64,000 nucleotides of DNA from Diadophis punctatus similis (Eukaryota > Chordata > Lepidosauria > Squamata > Dipsadidae): NCBI GenBank assembly GCA_023053685.1, contig JALIGW010000032.1, positions 5,659,288-5,723,287 on the forward strand, read 5' to 3'. Under the pieces are notes generated by a model that worked only from the letters and a program-made list of their open reading frames with translations, was not told the DNA's origin and searched no databases. A program made the translations under genes and the position numbers. This document shows positions 31,780 through 41,860 of the stretch, in pieces. How positions within the stretch are numbered: position 1 is the stretch's first letter; each line of letters starts with the position of its first letter.

Positions 31780-32325
31780 CTGAGTTCCAGTCCTGCTTTA
31801 GGCATCAAAGCCAGCTGGGTGACTTTGGGCCAATCACCAGGAAACTGTGAATTCTGGTTCAGCCTTAGGCACGAATGTCAGCTGCGTGATTTTGGGCCAA
31901 TCAATAGGAGATGATGAGTTCTAGACCCACCTTAGGTATGAAAGCTGGCTGGGTGACTTTGGATCAATCACCAGGAGACGTGAGTTCTAGTCCTGCCTTA
32001 GACATGAAAGCCGGGTGGGTGACCTTGGGCCAATCACCAGGAAAGATGGTGTGTTCTAGTCTCACCTTAGGCATGAGAGCTGGCTAGGTGACTTTGGCCC
32101 AATTCCAAGGAGACTGTGAGTTCTAGTTCCTTCTTAGGCATGGAAGCCGCCTGGGGGACTTTGGGCCAATCACCAGGAGACGGAGTTCTAGTCCTGCCTT
32201 AGATATGAAAGCTGGATGGGTGATTTTGAGCCAATCAATAGGAGATGGTGAGTTCTAGTCCCACCTTAGGCACAAAAGCTGGCTGGGTAACCTTGGGTCA
32301 GTCCCTCTCTCTCAGCCCAACATTG
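31780..32325 (+). repeat. Eight-unit ~67-bp minisatellite derived from a SINE
   Basis: The CCAAT/CAGT anchor recurs at 31831, 31898, 31965, 32031, 32100, 32167, 32232 and 32299, so periods are 65-69 bp. Each unit reads roughly 'gttctagtcc', 'ccttaggcatgaaag', 'gctgggtgac', 'ttgggccaatcacc'. The last unit continues into 'agtccctctctctcagccca', the normal 3' part of a reptile tRNA-type SINE, so the array looks like an internal expansion of it. Confidence 0.88.
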
Positions 32326-32399
32326 TTGTTGTTGTGGGGAAAAGAGAAGGAGGAAAGTGTGTTGCATACTACACTAATGCCAAAGCAGAGTCAATGGAT

Positions 32400-32610
32400 T
32401 GTGCAAACGATCATACAGTATCCTTAAATTTGCATACTAGCAAAATAATGCTTAGGATCATGCAGCACCGATTACAGGCCTAAAGGGAGATACCAGATGT
32501 TCAAGGTGGTTTTAGAAATGACCAAGGAATACAAGATGCACTGATTGACAAAGCTGAGGAATACCAAAAAGAAGTCTTTTGTGGCATCTATATGAGGCTA
32601 TGAAATGTCT
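32400..32610 (+). mobile_element. Bov-B/RTE-like LINE reverse transcriptase fragment
   Basis: One frame reads SKIMLRIMQHRLQ, a stop, REIPDVQGGFRNDQGIQDAL, then EYQKEVFCGIY. The ELPDVQAGFR-type block followed by RGTRDQ is characteristic of Bov-B reverse transcriptase. Stops show it is dead. Confidence 0.6.
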
Positions 32611-32644
32611 TTAGGAAGAACATCTCATATTCTTCCTTCTCAGA

Positions 32645-32800
32645 ATAAGAGAGTTGGAGTTTGGAGGTCTTCTAATCCAGCCCCCTGCTCAAGGAGGAAA
32701 CCTTATACCATACTGGGCAAATGGCTGTCCAGTCTCTTCTTGAAGACCTCCAGTGATGGAGCACCCACAACTTCTGAAGGTAAGCCATTCCACTGATTAA
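32645..32800 (-). mobile_element. CR1 3'-end fragment
   Basis: Antisense CR1 tail, slot uninterrupted, followed head-to-tail by a second antisense copy at 32803. Confidence 0.8.
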
Positions 32801-32802
32801 CA

Positions 32803-33245
32803 GAATTACAGAATCATATAGTTGGAAAGGACCTTGGAGGTCTTCTAGTCCAACCCTCTGCTCAAGCAAGACCTTATACCATTTCAGACAAATGACTGTC
32901 CAGTCTCTTCTTAAAAACCTCCAGTGTTGGAACACCCATAACTACTGGAGGCAACTTCCATTCCACTGGTTAATTGTTCTCAATGTTAGGAAGTTTCTCC
33001 TTAGTTCCAGGTTGCTTCTCTCCTTGAATATTTTCCATCCGTTGCTTCTTGTCCTGCCCTCTGATGCTTTGGAGAATAGGTTGACCCCCTCCTCTTCTTT
33101 GGGGCAGCCCCTCAAATATTGGAAGACTGCTATCCTGTCACCCTCAGTCCTTCTCTTTGTTAAAATAGACATACTCAGTTCATACAAACGTTCATCATGT
33201 TTTAGCCTCCAGTCCCCTAATCATCTTTGCTACTCTTCTCCTCAT
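32803..33245 (-). mobile_element. CR1 ORF2 C-terminus and tail
   Basis: Antisense CR1. The minus-strand frame 32942-33187 covers YELSMSILTKRRTEGDRI. Slot uninterrupted. Confidence 0.85.
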
Positions 33246-33280
33246 TCCCATCTAGGTTTGTTTTCTCTGCCATCTCTATA

Positions 33281-33565
33281 CAAGTAGTCCTCTAGTTCTG
33301 ACCACAATCAAGCCCAAAATTTATGTTGCTAAGTGAAACATTTGTTAAGAGAGTTTGCCCCATTTTATAACTTTTCTTGCCACTTTCTTGTTCAGTGAAT
33401 CATTCAGAAACATGAACCAGTTGCCAAAATGTCCAACTTTTGATCACATCACATAGGGATGCTACAAAGGTTGTAACTATGAAAAACAGTCATAAGTCAC
33501 TTTTTCCATGCCGTTGTAACTTTGAATAGTCACTAAATGAACTGTTGTAAGTCAAGGACTATCTG
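33281..33565. mobile_element. TA-flanked MITE (pogo/Tigger-like), internally deleted
   Basis: Left terminus CAAGTAGTCCTCTAG with TA at 33279-33280; right end CAAGGACTATCTG with TA at 33566-33567. Confidence 0.82.
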
Positions 33566-33867
33566 TACGTTTGGGGGGGGGGTATTTTTTGAACTGTTTT
33601 TATTTTGAAATGGTTTTCACAATTTCTAAAGCTACCACCACCAATAGAAGAGATTATTTGTAGCATAGACATCAAGACAATGGTGAGACTGACTTATATA
33701 TAGACTACCGTGCAGACTGTATCAAAAGCAAATTTCACAGCCCACATCCTAACATCCAACCTCCCATCATCCAAAACTAGGCACGCATGCCCCATACTAC
33801 CTGACTACCTGCCACTTCTACAGCCACTACTGACCTTAACTACCTCGCTACTACTGACCTAACTACC

Positions 33868-34518
33868 TTGCTACCTGCCACTCCTACTGCCACTACTACT
33901 ACTAAAGACCTTAAATGCAAGCTACTTCATGCAAGAAGTCTTGTAAATAAAATGCCTGAATTCCTCCTCCTATTAAATATGACCAATTTTGACATTATAT
34001 TTGTCTGCAAAACGTGGCTGAACGCATCCCTCCCTGACTCCATTATCGTAGAACGAAACTATCATGTTTACCGGTCTGATCGAGAACTCCGTAGAGGAGG
34101 CGGTGTTGCTATCTTTTACAAAAAGTCCTTAAATCTAAAAAACATCCAACTTACACACAAATTTGCTCTTCCTGAGACCATCATCTGTGAGCTATCTTTA
34201 AAGACCACATTACGATTTCTATTATGTTACAGAGCCCCAGACTACGACATCGAACATGCGAATAAGTTAACCTCACTTCTAACGTGGGCAGCCTCCAGCC
34301 CACACCCTCTCATCTTTCTTGGCGACCTAAATCTACCTCTTATCAAATGGTCCCTCAATGAATGTACAACAGAACCTATACATTCAACCCTGTACAATGC
34401 TGGAACTAATCTGGGACTGGATCAACTAGTAACCAACAACACTAGACTCAACAACTGCTTTTATCTCATCTTCTGTAACAGTTCAAACTCAATTTATGGA
34501 TTACAAATAAAACAGTGA
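33868..34518 (+). pseudogene. LINE AP endonuclease, broken
   Basis: It opens with LKCKLLHARSLVNKMPEF, the usual start of CR1-group endonucleases. The active-site ETWL block reads CKTWLN, so the catalytic Glu is Lys. GGGVAIFYKK and FLGDLNLPLIKW follow. The frame stops at 34516-34518, while the expected SDHSM block lies just past this point in another frame (about 34515-34530), so a frameshift separates them. Confidence 0.75.
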
Positions 34519-35429
34519 TCACAGCATGATTGACTTCTATCTCAATATAAACCCTTACAAAAATCAACATAATGATGGGATCCCCAATTATAATTTTTAA
34601 AAAAGCTAACTATGATCTCATAAATACTGACCTCTCATCTCTTCATTGGCAAACCCTATTCACTGGCTGTAATACTGCCAAAGACCATTATAACATTTTC
34701 TTACTTAAAGTTGAAGTCAAAAGAGTCATTAAACTATATGTACCAGTAATAACTCTCAAAAACAGGAAGAACAAACTACCCATAACAATAAGGAAGCTCC
34801 AAGCAAAAAAAAAAACCTCTTTGGCAAAAAAACAAAACTGGCTACATAGCCAACTACAAAAGCTGCTACAAAAACTTATGCCAACAAATAAAGACTGAAT
34901 GCACCAATTATCATACCAATCAAGAGGAAAACCTCCTGCACACAAAATCCAACTGTGCATTCTACAATTTTGTAAACAACAAACTTAAAGAGAACCATCC
35001 CACCCCTAAAAGGACCTAACAATAAAGAATATAATGATGAAACCGTTAAAGCCAACCTCTTTAACACATTCTTTGGCTCAGTCTTTGTAAACAGCAACAA
35101 CTCATGTTCAATATTTCCTAGTCGAACCACAAACAATTACATTGATCTAATACACACCGACTTTACAGAAGACAACGTTGGAAAGGCATTACGCAATCTA
35201 AAACCATCTCTATCCATTGGACCTGATGGACTATGTGCCTACTTCTTAAAAAAAACTTTCCACTGCCCTATCAGAACCTCTGAGCATAATTTTTGGTAAA
35301 TCTTTCAGGACCAGCTCCCTACCCAACCTATGGTCACTAACCACGGTCATCCCTATCTTCAAAAAGGGAGACCCCAGCCTAGTTGAAAATTACAGACCAA
35401 TCTCTTTATGTTGCGTCACCTGCAAAGTC

Positions 35430-36358
35430 ATGGAATCAATCATTAACCAATCCATTACCCTCCACTTAGAGACAAACAACCTACTCTCTCACAGACAATT
35501 TGGTTTCAGAAAAAATGTATCCTGCAATCTGCAACTTCTACACTGTAAAAACATATGGACTATACAACTCGACCAGGGCAAAGCAATAGACGCAATTTAC
35601 AAAGACTTCTGAAAGCCTTTGACTCAGTGGTACATGACAAACTACTTCTAAAACTAAAATCTTATGGCATTTCTGGACCCCTGCACAAACGGATAACTGC
35701 ATTCCTGTCAAACAGACAACAAGTGGTCAAAATAGGAAGTGCTTTATCAAACTCTGTACCTGTTAACAGTGGTGTTCCCCAAGGCAGCGTTTCAGGACCA
35801 ACTCTCTTTATTCTTTACATAAATGACATTTGTGATAATATAAAAAGCAACTGTGTCCTCTTCGCAGATTATGTAAAACTATTCAACACCACCGACAATA
35901 CTACAACCCTTCAAAAAGACCTTGACTATGTATCAGAATGGTCAAACAAGTGGCAACTTCAAATCTCAATCAACAAATGCTCAGTCTTACACATTGGCAA
36001 AAATAATCAGAACACAAAATACAAACTAGATGATCACAACCTTGTTGACGATCCTCACCCTGTCAAGGACCTTGGAGTACTCATCTCAAATGATCCAAGT
36101 GCCAGAGCCCACTGCAACTACAAAGCTAAAAAGGCATTAAGAGTGGTTAACCTAATCTTGCGTAGCTTCTTCTCTGGTAATATTGTACTTTTAACTAGAG
36201 CATACAAAACATTTGCTAGACCAATTCTCGAATACAGCTCATCTGTTTGGAACCCACACTACATATCGGATATTAATACAATTGAGAATGTCCAGAGATA
36301 CTTCACAAGAAGAGTATTACATTCCTCTGTTCACAACAGAATACCTTATGCCACCTGA
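35430..36358 (+). pseudogene. LINE reverse transcriptase, broken
   Basis: Frame 35430-35612 covers HRQFGFRKN and stops within motif A; frame 35555-36358 continues from KAFDSVVHDKLLLKL. NSGVPQGSVSGPTLFILYIND is motif B, with Ser for the usual Leu. Motif C is LFADYVKL (codons 35861-35872), where the second catalytic Asp is Tyr. The C-terminal FARPILEYSSSVWNPHYISD is clear. A stop at 36356-36358 precedes the last part, LGLKNLELHRLRSDL (36368-36592). Confidence 0.8.
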
Positions 36359-36837
36359 CTTGAAATTTTGGGCCTAAAAAATTTAGAACTACACCGCCTT
36401 CGATCTGACCTAACTGTAGCACACAAAATTATCTGCCACAATGTCCTACCTGTCAATGACTACTTCAGCTTCAACCGCAACAATACACGAGCTCGCAATA
36501 GATACACACTTAATGTAAACCGCTCCAAACTTGATTGCAAAAAAATTCGACTTCAGCAACAGAGTGGTGAATGCCTGGAATACATTACCTGACTCTGTAG
36601 TTTCTTCTCCAAACCGCCAAAACTTCAACCTTAGACTGTCTACTGTTGACCTCACCCCATTCCTAAGAGGTCTGTAAGGGGTGTGCATAAGCGCACCATC
36701 ATGTCTACCGTCCCTGTCCTAATGTCCCCATGTGTTCGTAAAATATCATGTACTCAAAACCATGCTTGTACTTCTTATATATTCACAATCATGTTTATAC
36801 TTTGTTTATACTTTGTCTGTAATCATATACACGCTTG

Positions 36838-36889
36838 ACAAAATAAATAAATAAATAAATAAATAAAAAATAAATAAATAAATAAAAAA

Positions 36890-36932
<43 letters not shown>

Positions 36933-36935
36933 AAT
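36838..36935. repeat. (AAAT)n tail array
   Basis: Imperfect AAAT units with AAAAAT interruptions, forming the tail of the third LINE family. Confidence 0.93.
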
Positions 36936-37576
36936 AATGTTGAATTGTGTGTAAGATTGATGCAAAGGTTTATATTACATACTTAACCCTGGAATAAAGA
37001 GTTGGAAAGGCCCATATTAACCGATCAATAGTAAAGAATTCTGAAAAAAGAGTATTTGGTATGTGTCTTGTGATCTTCCAATTAGATTAACCAAACAAAA
37101 TATTTCAGGATCACTGCAAGCCTTAAATAAATGTTTCCAATGGGTTAATCATCGACCTGATTGAACCGGTGACATAAAAAGGATGGGCGGATTCAGAGGA
37201 TATCGGGTTATTTCATTATTAGTCTGTTTTGATTTAGTCTCTGAAACTTGGTTAATATAGTAAACTTTGTTAATACGATAAAAATCAATTGCTTTTAATG
37301 ATTTGAATTGACTTTTTCTTTGGGCACGGAAAACTCGGAATCAATCATGATATGAAGAGACATGGATTTTCTGACCGTAAGAGGCACCAAATATATTTCT
37401 CTTCAAAGTTGGAAAGACATTAAGACTGCAAGATTGCACTGTTGGATGGTTGCAGTGTGTCCATTGCGACGTGTGTTCAGTCATTGTGCTTATTATACAG
37501 TCCTTGGAATGAACACAAATGTGCAGAGTTGGGGAATCACTACAGAGGCTTATTAAAATTTAAATTTAACTCGTTA
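36936..37576. other. AT-rich unique sequence, no gene seen
   Basis: No recognised repeat or coding motif. Confidence 0.4.
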
Positions 37577-37809
37577 AAGCTAGTCCGCGACTTACCACAA
37601 CGGGAATCCAGAATTTCTGTTGCTAAGCAAGGCGGTTGTTGAGTGAGACATGCCCAATTCTACGGCCTTTTTGTGCCATGGTTGTTAAGAGAATCACTGC
37701 CGTTGTTAAATGAAATTGTGCGGTCATTAAGCGAACCCAGCTTGCCCCATTGACTTTGCTTGTTAGAAGGTGGCTGAGAAAGTCACAAATGGTGATCACA
37801 TGAGCCGAG
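37577..37809. mobile_element. TA-type MITE fragment, related subfamily
   Basis: 'gtccgcgacttaccacaacg', 'ttgctaagcaaggcggttg', 'cccattgactttgcttg'. The left half of a variant that also occurs at 40533. The right part is missing. Confidence 0.65.
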
Positions 37810-37853
37810 GACAGGGCTCTCCAAACTTGACCTGTGGACTTCAACTCCCAGAA
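37810..37853. mobile_element. Palindromic hAT-type MITE fragment
   Basis: 'cagggctctccaaacttga' and 'ggacttcaactcccaga'; one arm only. Confidence 0.5.
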
Positions 37854-38016
37854 CTGATGATGTTACCTAGTTGGGTCATGAAATGTCTGCAAGAAAACAA
37901 CTGAGCTCAGAGAGCACCAAGGACCCCACAGTTCTCCTCCTTCTCTCTGCAAACCCCACTCCATTCTGGCACTAATGATGTTGCTTATTAGGGTAATGAA
38001 ATGTCTGCAAGAAGGA
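37854..38016 (+). mobile_element. GAAACGTC-family 3' units, two in tandem
   Basis: Unit 1 has CTGATGA at 37854-37860 and GAAATGTC at 37880-37887. Unit 2 has CTAATGA at 37972-37978 and GAAATGTC at 37998-38005. Spacing is 118 bp. Both are followed by CTGCAAG. Confidence 0.6.
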
Positions 38017-38640
38017 GCCCCCAGTTCAACCCTGAGCTACAAATATTCTCCTCTGTTGGTCATGTTTACTTCAACCCTGTCACAGGGCCACCTCAGGAGG
38101 GGAGGGGCTCAAATCTACCAGGCTTTGCACCCACCACCTCAGAGAGCTTTGGAGTGCCCAGGAATAGGGAACAGAGGCAGGAGAGAACCAGCAATGGGAA
38201 TAGCCCGCTTCATGTCAGAGATTTGCACCTTCTTAAAGATGGTGCAGGATCCAGATTCAACATTGGGAAAAGACCCCATAGGTATGTGGTGAAAAGAGGA
38301 GGAGGAAGGTATGGTGGATATGTTATTTGCAAAAATAATAAAGGTGGGACTTTGACGAACGAATAAAAATAAAAAGTAAAAAGCCACCTGACCATCACCA
38401 GCCCATCCTTAATTCAACACCGGCTGCAGTTCCAGGCACCTGGAAACTGAGCACAGATGCGTGTCGATTGTGGTTGCCTTGCGGGGGACGAAGGTGGCAC
38501 TGCCAAACTCGGCACCATCACTTGCGACTTCCCTGATTAAACTGGCATCTTGCAGCTTACCAGTCAGTTGGCAGCCCCTGTGCATCTGGAGGGCAAGCTG
38601 GGATGTGTGCAGGAGTCTCTTTCACTTAAGTGAACTTGCT
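38017..38640. other. Unique sequence, no gene seen
   Basis: Short overlapping frames on both strands, none with motifs I recognise. Confidence 0.4.
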
Positions 38641-38912
38641 TAAACATCAAGGCAGGAGAAGAAGCAACGGATGGGAGCTCATCAAGGAGAGAAGCAACCT
38701 GGAACTCAGGAGGAATTTCAGGACAGTGAGAACGATTAACCAGTGGGAAGGCTTGCCACCAGAAGTTGTGGGTGCTCCAACACTGGAGGCTTTTAAGAAG
38801 AGAATGAGCAGCTTTTTGTCCTGAATGGTATACACTCTCCTGCTTGAGCAGCGGGTTGGACTAGAAGACCTCCAAGGTCCCTTCCAACTCTGTTACTCTG
38901 TTATTATATAAT
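38641..38912 (+). mobile_element. CR1 LINE ORF2 C-terminus and tail
   Basis: Sense CR1; frame 38630-38824 covers [18 protein letters not shown]. The slot is altered ('gtatacactctcc'). Confidence 0.82.
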
Positions 38913-38917
38913 CCCAG

Positions 38918-39017
38918 ATGAATTAACCAGTGGACTGCCTTCCCTCCAGAGGTTGAGGGTGCTCCATCATGGGACGATTTTAAGAAGAAACTGGACAGCC
39001 ATATGTCCAGAATGTTA
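38918..39017 (+). mobile_element. CR1 LINE fragment, part 1
   Basis: Sense CR1 up to 'ccagaatgtta', split inside the slot by a TA-flanked MITE. The tail resumes at 39407. Confidence 0.78.
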
Positions 39018-39406
39018 CAGGTAGTTTTCAACTTATAACCACAATTGAGCCCAAAATTTGTGTTGTTAAGTGAGACAGTTAAGTGAATTTTATACCCATT
39101 TTGCCACCTTTCTTGCTACAGTTTGTTAAGTGAATCACTACTTAGTTAATCATAAAGTTAGTAACAAATCTGTGAAGTGAATGTGGCTTCCCCACTGACT
39201 TTGCTGGTCAGAACATCGCAAAAGGGGATCGATCACGTGATCCCAGGACGCTGCAACCATCATAAATATGAGTCAGCTGCCAAATGTCCAAATTTTGATC
39301 ATGTAATTAGTAAGATGCTGCAACGGTTGTAAGTGTGAAGTTTTTCAGTGCCGTTGTAACTTTGAACAGTCACTAAATGAACTATTGTAAGTCGACGAGT
39401 ACTTTG
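39018..39406. mobile_element. TA-flanked MITE (pogo/Tigger-like) in the CR1 slot
   Basis: Left terminus CAGGTAGTTTTCAACTTATA with TA at 39016-39017; right end GTCGACGAGTACTTTG with TA at 39407-39408. The TA used is the one in the CR1 GTATAGGG site. Confidence 0.87.
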
Positions 39407-39481
39407 TATAGGTTTCCTGCCTGAACCGGGGGCTGGACTAGAAGACCTCTGGGGTCTCTTCCCACTCTGTTATTCTGTTAT
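39407..39481 (+). mobile_element. CR1 3' tail, part 2
   Basis: 'tataggtttcctgcctgaac' to 'actctgttattctgtta'. Confidence 0.8.
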
Positions 39482-40049
39482 CTGTTTCTGGAGAACCAGG
39501 CTCTGTAGGCCTCAGGCTCAATAGCCATACCCTCTGAAAATCTGTGGCCTTCAAGCTCCATCATCCACAGCGCCTGTTAAGGCTCTGCCTCTTTTCCAAG
39601 ATCTTGAAGTATTTCAGCCCCATGGTTTATGGAGGCATGCGAGATTCTCATGCAAACCGTAACCGCATCGTGTTATTAAGAGCTGCCCCCAAAGAGGCAT
39701 CAAAGTATTTTAAATGGAAGCGAGATAGTTTTGTTTTCAAGCATTTTCCTCGCTCATTCTCCTGTTGGGTTTATTCAGCCGCCGGTTTAATTTGTTGTAG
39801 ATTTTACATTATGTATTCCGGTTTATTACATCTGGGTTGCATTGGTGTTTTAACCTTATTTGGCAACACGTTCGGCTTGGAGCCACATTAAAATGAAGCT
39901 CACCCAGGCGTAATCAATGCTCAATGCGCCAATGGCTCTGAGCAGCCCCTCTCCTGGAACGTGAAAGGCTGGGCGGTGGGCTCCGCATTCCTGAAGGACC
40001 CCCCCCCCAGCAATGGTTTGGGCCAATCTCAAATCCCAAGAGAAACGCG
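39482..40049. other. Unique sequence, possible conserved non-coding stretch
   Basis: About 39590-39930 is repeat-free, with AT-rich motifs such as TTTAATTTGTTGTAG and GGCGTAATCAATGC, and it lies about 1.3 kb upstream of the CpG-island promoter. I see no coding signal. Conservation is a guess. Confidence 0.3.
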
Positions 40050-40050
40050 T

Positions 40051-40426
40051 AAGGTAGTCCTTGATTTATAACAGTTCATTTAGTGACCCTTCAAAGCTAC
40101 AATGCACTGAAAAAAACGATTTAGGTCTGTTTTTCACACTTATGACTGTTGCAGCAGCCCTAGGTCACGTGATCAGAATTTGGCTGCTTCATGGTTCATA
40201 TTTATGACGGTTGCAGTGTCCCGGGGTCATGTGATCCTCTGGTGATTTTCTGACAATGGGAAAGCCGGACTCACTTGGAAAACCATGCGACTAAAAAAAT
40301 CCGCAGTGATTCACTTAGCAACTATGGCAAAAAGTCGTAAAATGGGGCAAAACTCACTTAACAACTGCCCTTCTTAGCAACCTAAATGCTGGGCTCAATT
40401 GTGGTTGTAAGTCGAGGACTATCTAT
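40051..40426. mobile_element. TA-flanked MITE (pogo/Tigger-like)
   Basis: Left end AAGGTAGTCCTTGATTTATA after 'gt', right end GTCGAGGACTATCTAT; both termini slightly decayed. Confidence 0.82.
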
Positions 40427-40532
40427 CCTGGAGGACATTTCGGCCATTCGGACTATGTGCTCCTACGGGACAGACCCCTCCCAATTCCAAAGTAGCCGCC
40501 TTTTGATTTTTTGCGGTGATCTTTTTTAATTA

Positions 40533-40770
40533 GGCAGTCCTTGACTTACGACAACAGTTGGGACCGGAATTTCAGTTGCTAAGCTCTCTGGTTGTTAAAC
40601 GAGGCATCTCATGACTGGCCCTGGTTTTACAATCCTTTTGACTGTGGTTGTTAAGAGAGCTATACAGTCCTTAAGTGAATCACATAGTTGTTAAGTGAAT
40701 CTCAGCTTCCCCCTTCGACTTTGCTTAGCAGAAGCCGGCTGGGAAGATTGCAAAGGTGGCCCACGTGAAC
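40533..40770. mobile_element. TA-type MITE fragment at the edge of the CpG island
   Basis: 'aggcagtccttgacttacga' on the left, 'gtggttgttaagagag' inside. The right end merges into GC-rich sequence. It is the nearest repeat upstream of the predicted promoter. Confidence 0.65.
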
Positions 40771-41265
40771 GAGCTGCCTTCCCAGGACCGGGAGGGGGCC
40801 AGGCGCGCGTCCCCACGGACACTGGTTGCTCCAGGCCATCGAGGCGTGAACAGCGGGCGCCCAGAGCCGCGCTTGGGCCTCTGTCCTCGGACTTAAGGAA
40901 CGACCGCTGGCAGCTACCGCTTCTCCTCTGCCCCCGCCGCTCCCTTCTTTGGGAAGGTCTCCGCCGGCCGCGCGCGGACCAGGCAGCCGGCCGCCCCTGC
41001 AGCCCCGAGTCCGCCTGGCCATCCACACTTGCAGCGGGCCCGGGCTTGGGGGAAGATGCTCTGCCGGCCCGCGGAGCCCTCCGGACGCCTCTCCTTCCCC
41101 CTCCCAGCCGGGCGCACCTGCCGAGCCCGGCGCGGCTCCTCCCGGGGCATCCCGCGGGGGACAGCGGGGCGGCGGGCTCCTTCCGGGGGCGTCGGCGTCC
41201 CGCTCGGGGAGAAGCCGGGCTGCCTCCGCCGCCTCCCTCCCTCGCTGCCTCCGCCCGCCCGGCTG

Positions 41266-41473
41266 GTCACATGGGGGTGGGAGGCTTAAAAGCGCCTCTG
41301 CCTCGCTCCGCCGCGCTCTTCGCAGCTGGTGCGGAAGAGGCGCCGCTCCTGCCTCCAGCGCCGCCGCCGCCGCCGGGAAGGAGAAGGAGAAGGCGGGCAG
41401 CCCCGGGGCGAGCGGGCCAGCCGGAGCGCTGGCGAGCCGGGCGCGCCGAGGACGCGGAGCGGACGCGGTGAGT
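41266..41473 (+). promoter_or_regulatory. Predicted core promoter, first exon and splice donor of an unknown gene
   Basis: In order: GTCACATG (41266-41273, a CACATG-type E-box), a TATA-like TTAAAAG (41286-41292), a presumed start about 25-30 bases later near 41315-41320, a GC-rich segment with a (GCC)n run near 41371, and a strong donor GCG/GTGAGT with the exon ending at 41467. No ATG in the predicted exon opens a convincing frame, so it is probably 5' untranslated. The gene is not identifiable here and its coding exons would lie beyond this window. This is inference from signal order; transcription from the other strand is also possible. Confidence 0.45.
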
Positions 41474-41499
41474 GTCGGGGCGGCGCGAAGGGGCAAGAA

Positions 41500-41860
41500 G
41501 GGGAAGGGGCGTCCGTGCTGGCGGTCCCTGCTTCGCCTGCGGCTCCCCGCCCAGCCCCGAACGGCAACTTTGGCCCCGGGGGGCGTGCGGGGGGGGAGAG
41601 GCAAGGCGTGGCGGCAGAATAGGGGTGGGGGTCCCGGGGAAGGGGCGTCCGTCCTGGCTGCTCTGCCGCCGAAGCCCGAAAGGCAACTTTGCCCCTTCGG
41701 GGGAGGGAAGGCGAGGCGTGGCGGCCAAATGAAGGGGAGGGGGTCCCGGGGAAGGGGCGTCCGTCCTGCCGGTCCCTGCTTCGCCTATCACCGAAGCCCG
41801 AAAGGCAACTTTGCTCGGGGGGGTGGGGGGAGCGAGGCGTGGCGGCAAAATGGGGAAGGG
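41500..41860 (+). repeat. GC-rich minisatellite next to the splice donor
   Basis: Three imperfect tandem copies of a 110-136 bp unit. GGGGCGTCCGT recurs from about 41506, 41642 and 41754; AGGCGTGGCGGC at 41604, 41714 and 41835; GGCAACTTTG once per unit. It starts about 35 bp after the predicted donor. Confidence 0.82.

Larger units (their letters stand above)
33600..36935 (+). mobile_element. Decayed CR1-superfamily LINE (third family)
   Basis: Order: a 5' region with 'ctacctgccac' repeats, endonuclease (33868-34518), reverse transcriptase in several frames (about 35150-36358), C-terminus (36368-36660), a roughly 180-bp 3' UTR and an (AAAT)n tail. The layout is near full length but many stops and frameshifts are present. 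The 3' end differs from CR1 and L2 copies here. I place it in the CR1/L2/L3 group without naming the clade. Confidence 0.75.

Noticed and set aside
31780..32325. CRISPR-like array of evenly spaced repeats
   Set aside because: Units are contiguous with no unique spacers, and the genome is vertebrate. It is a SINE-derived minisatellite.
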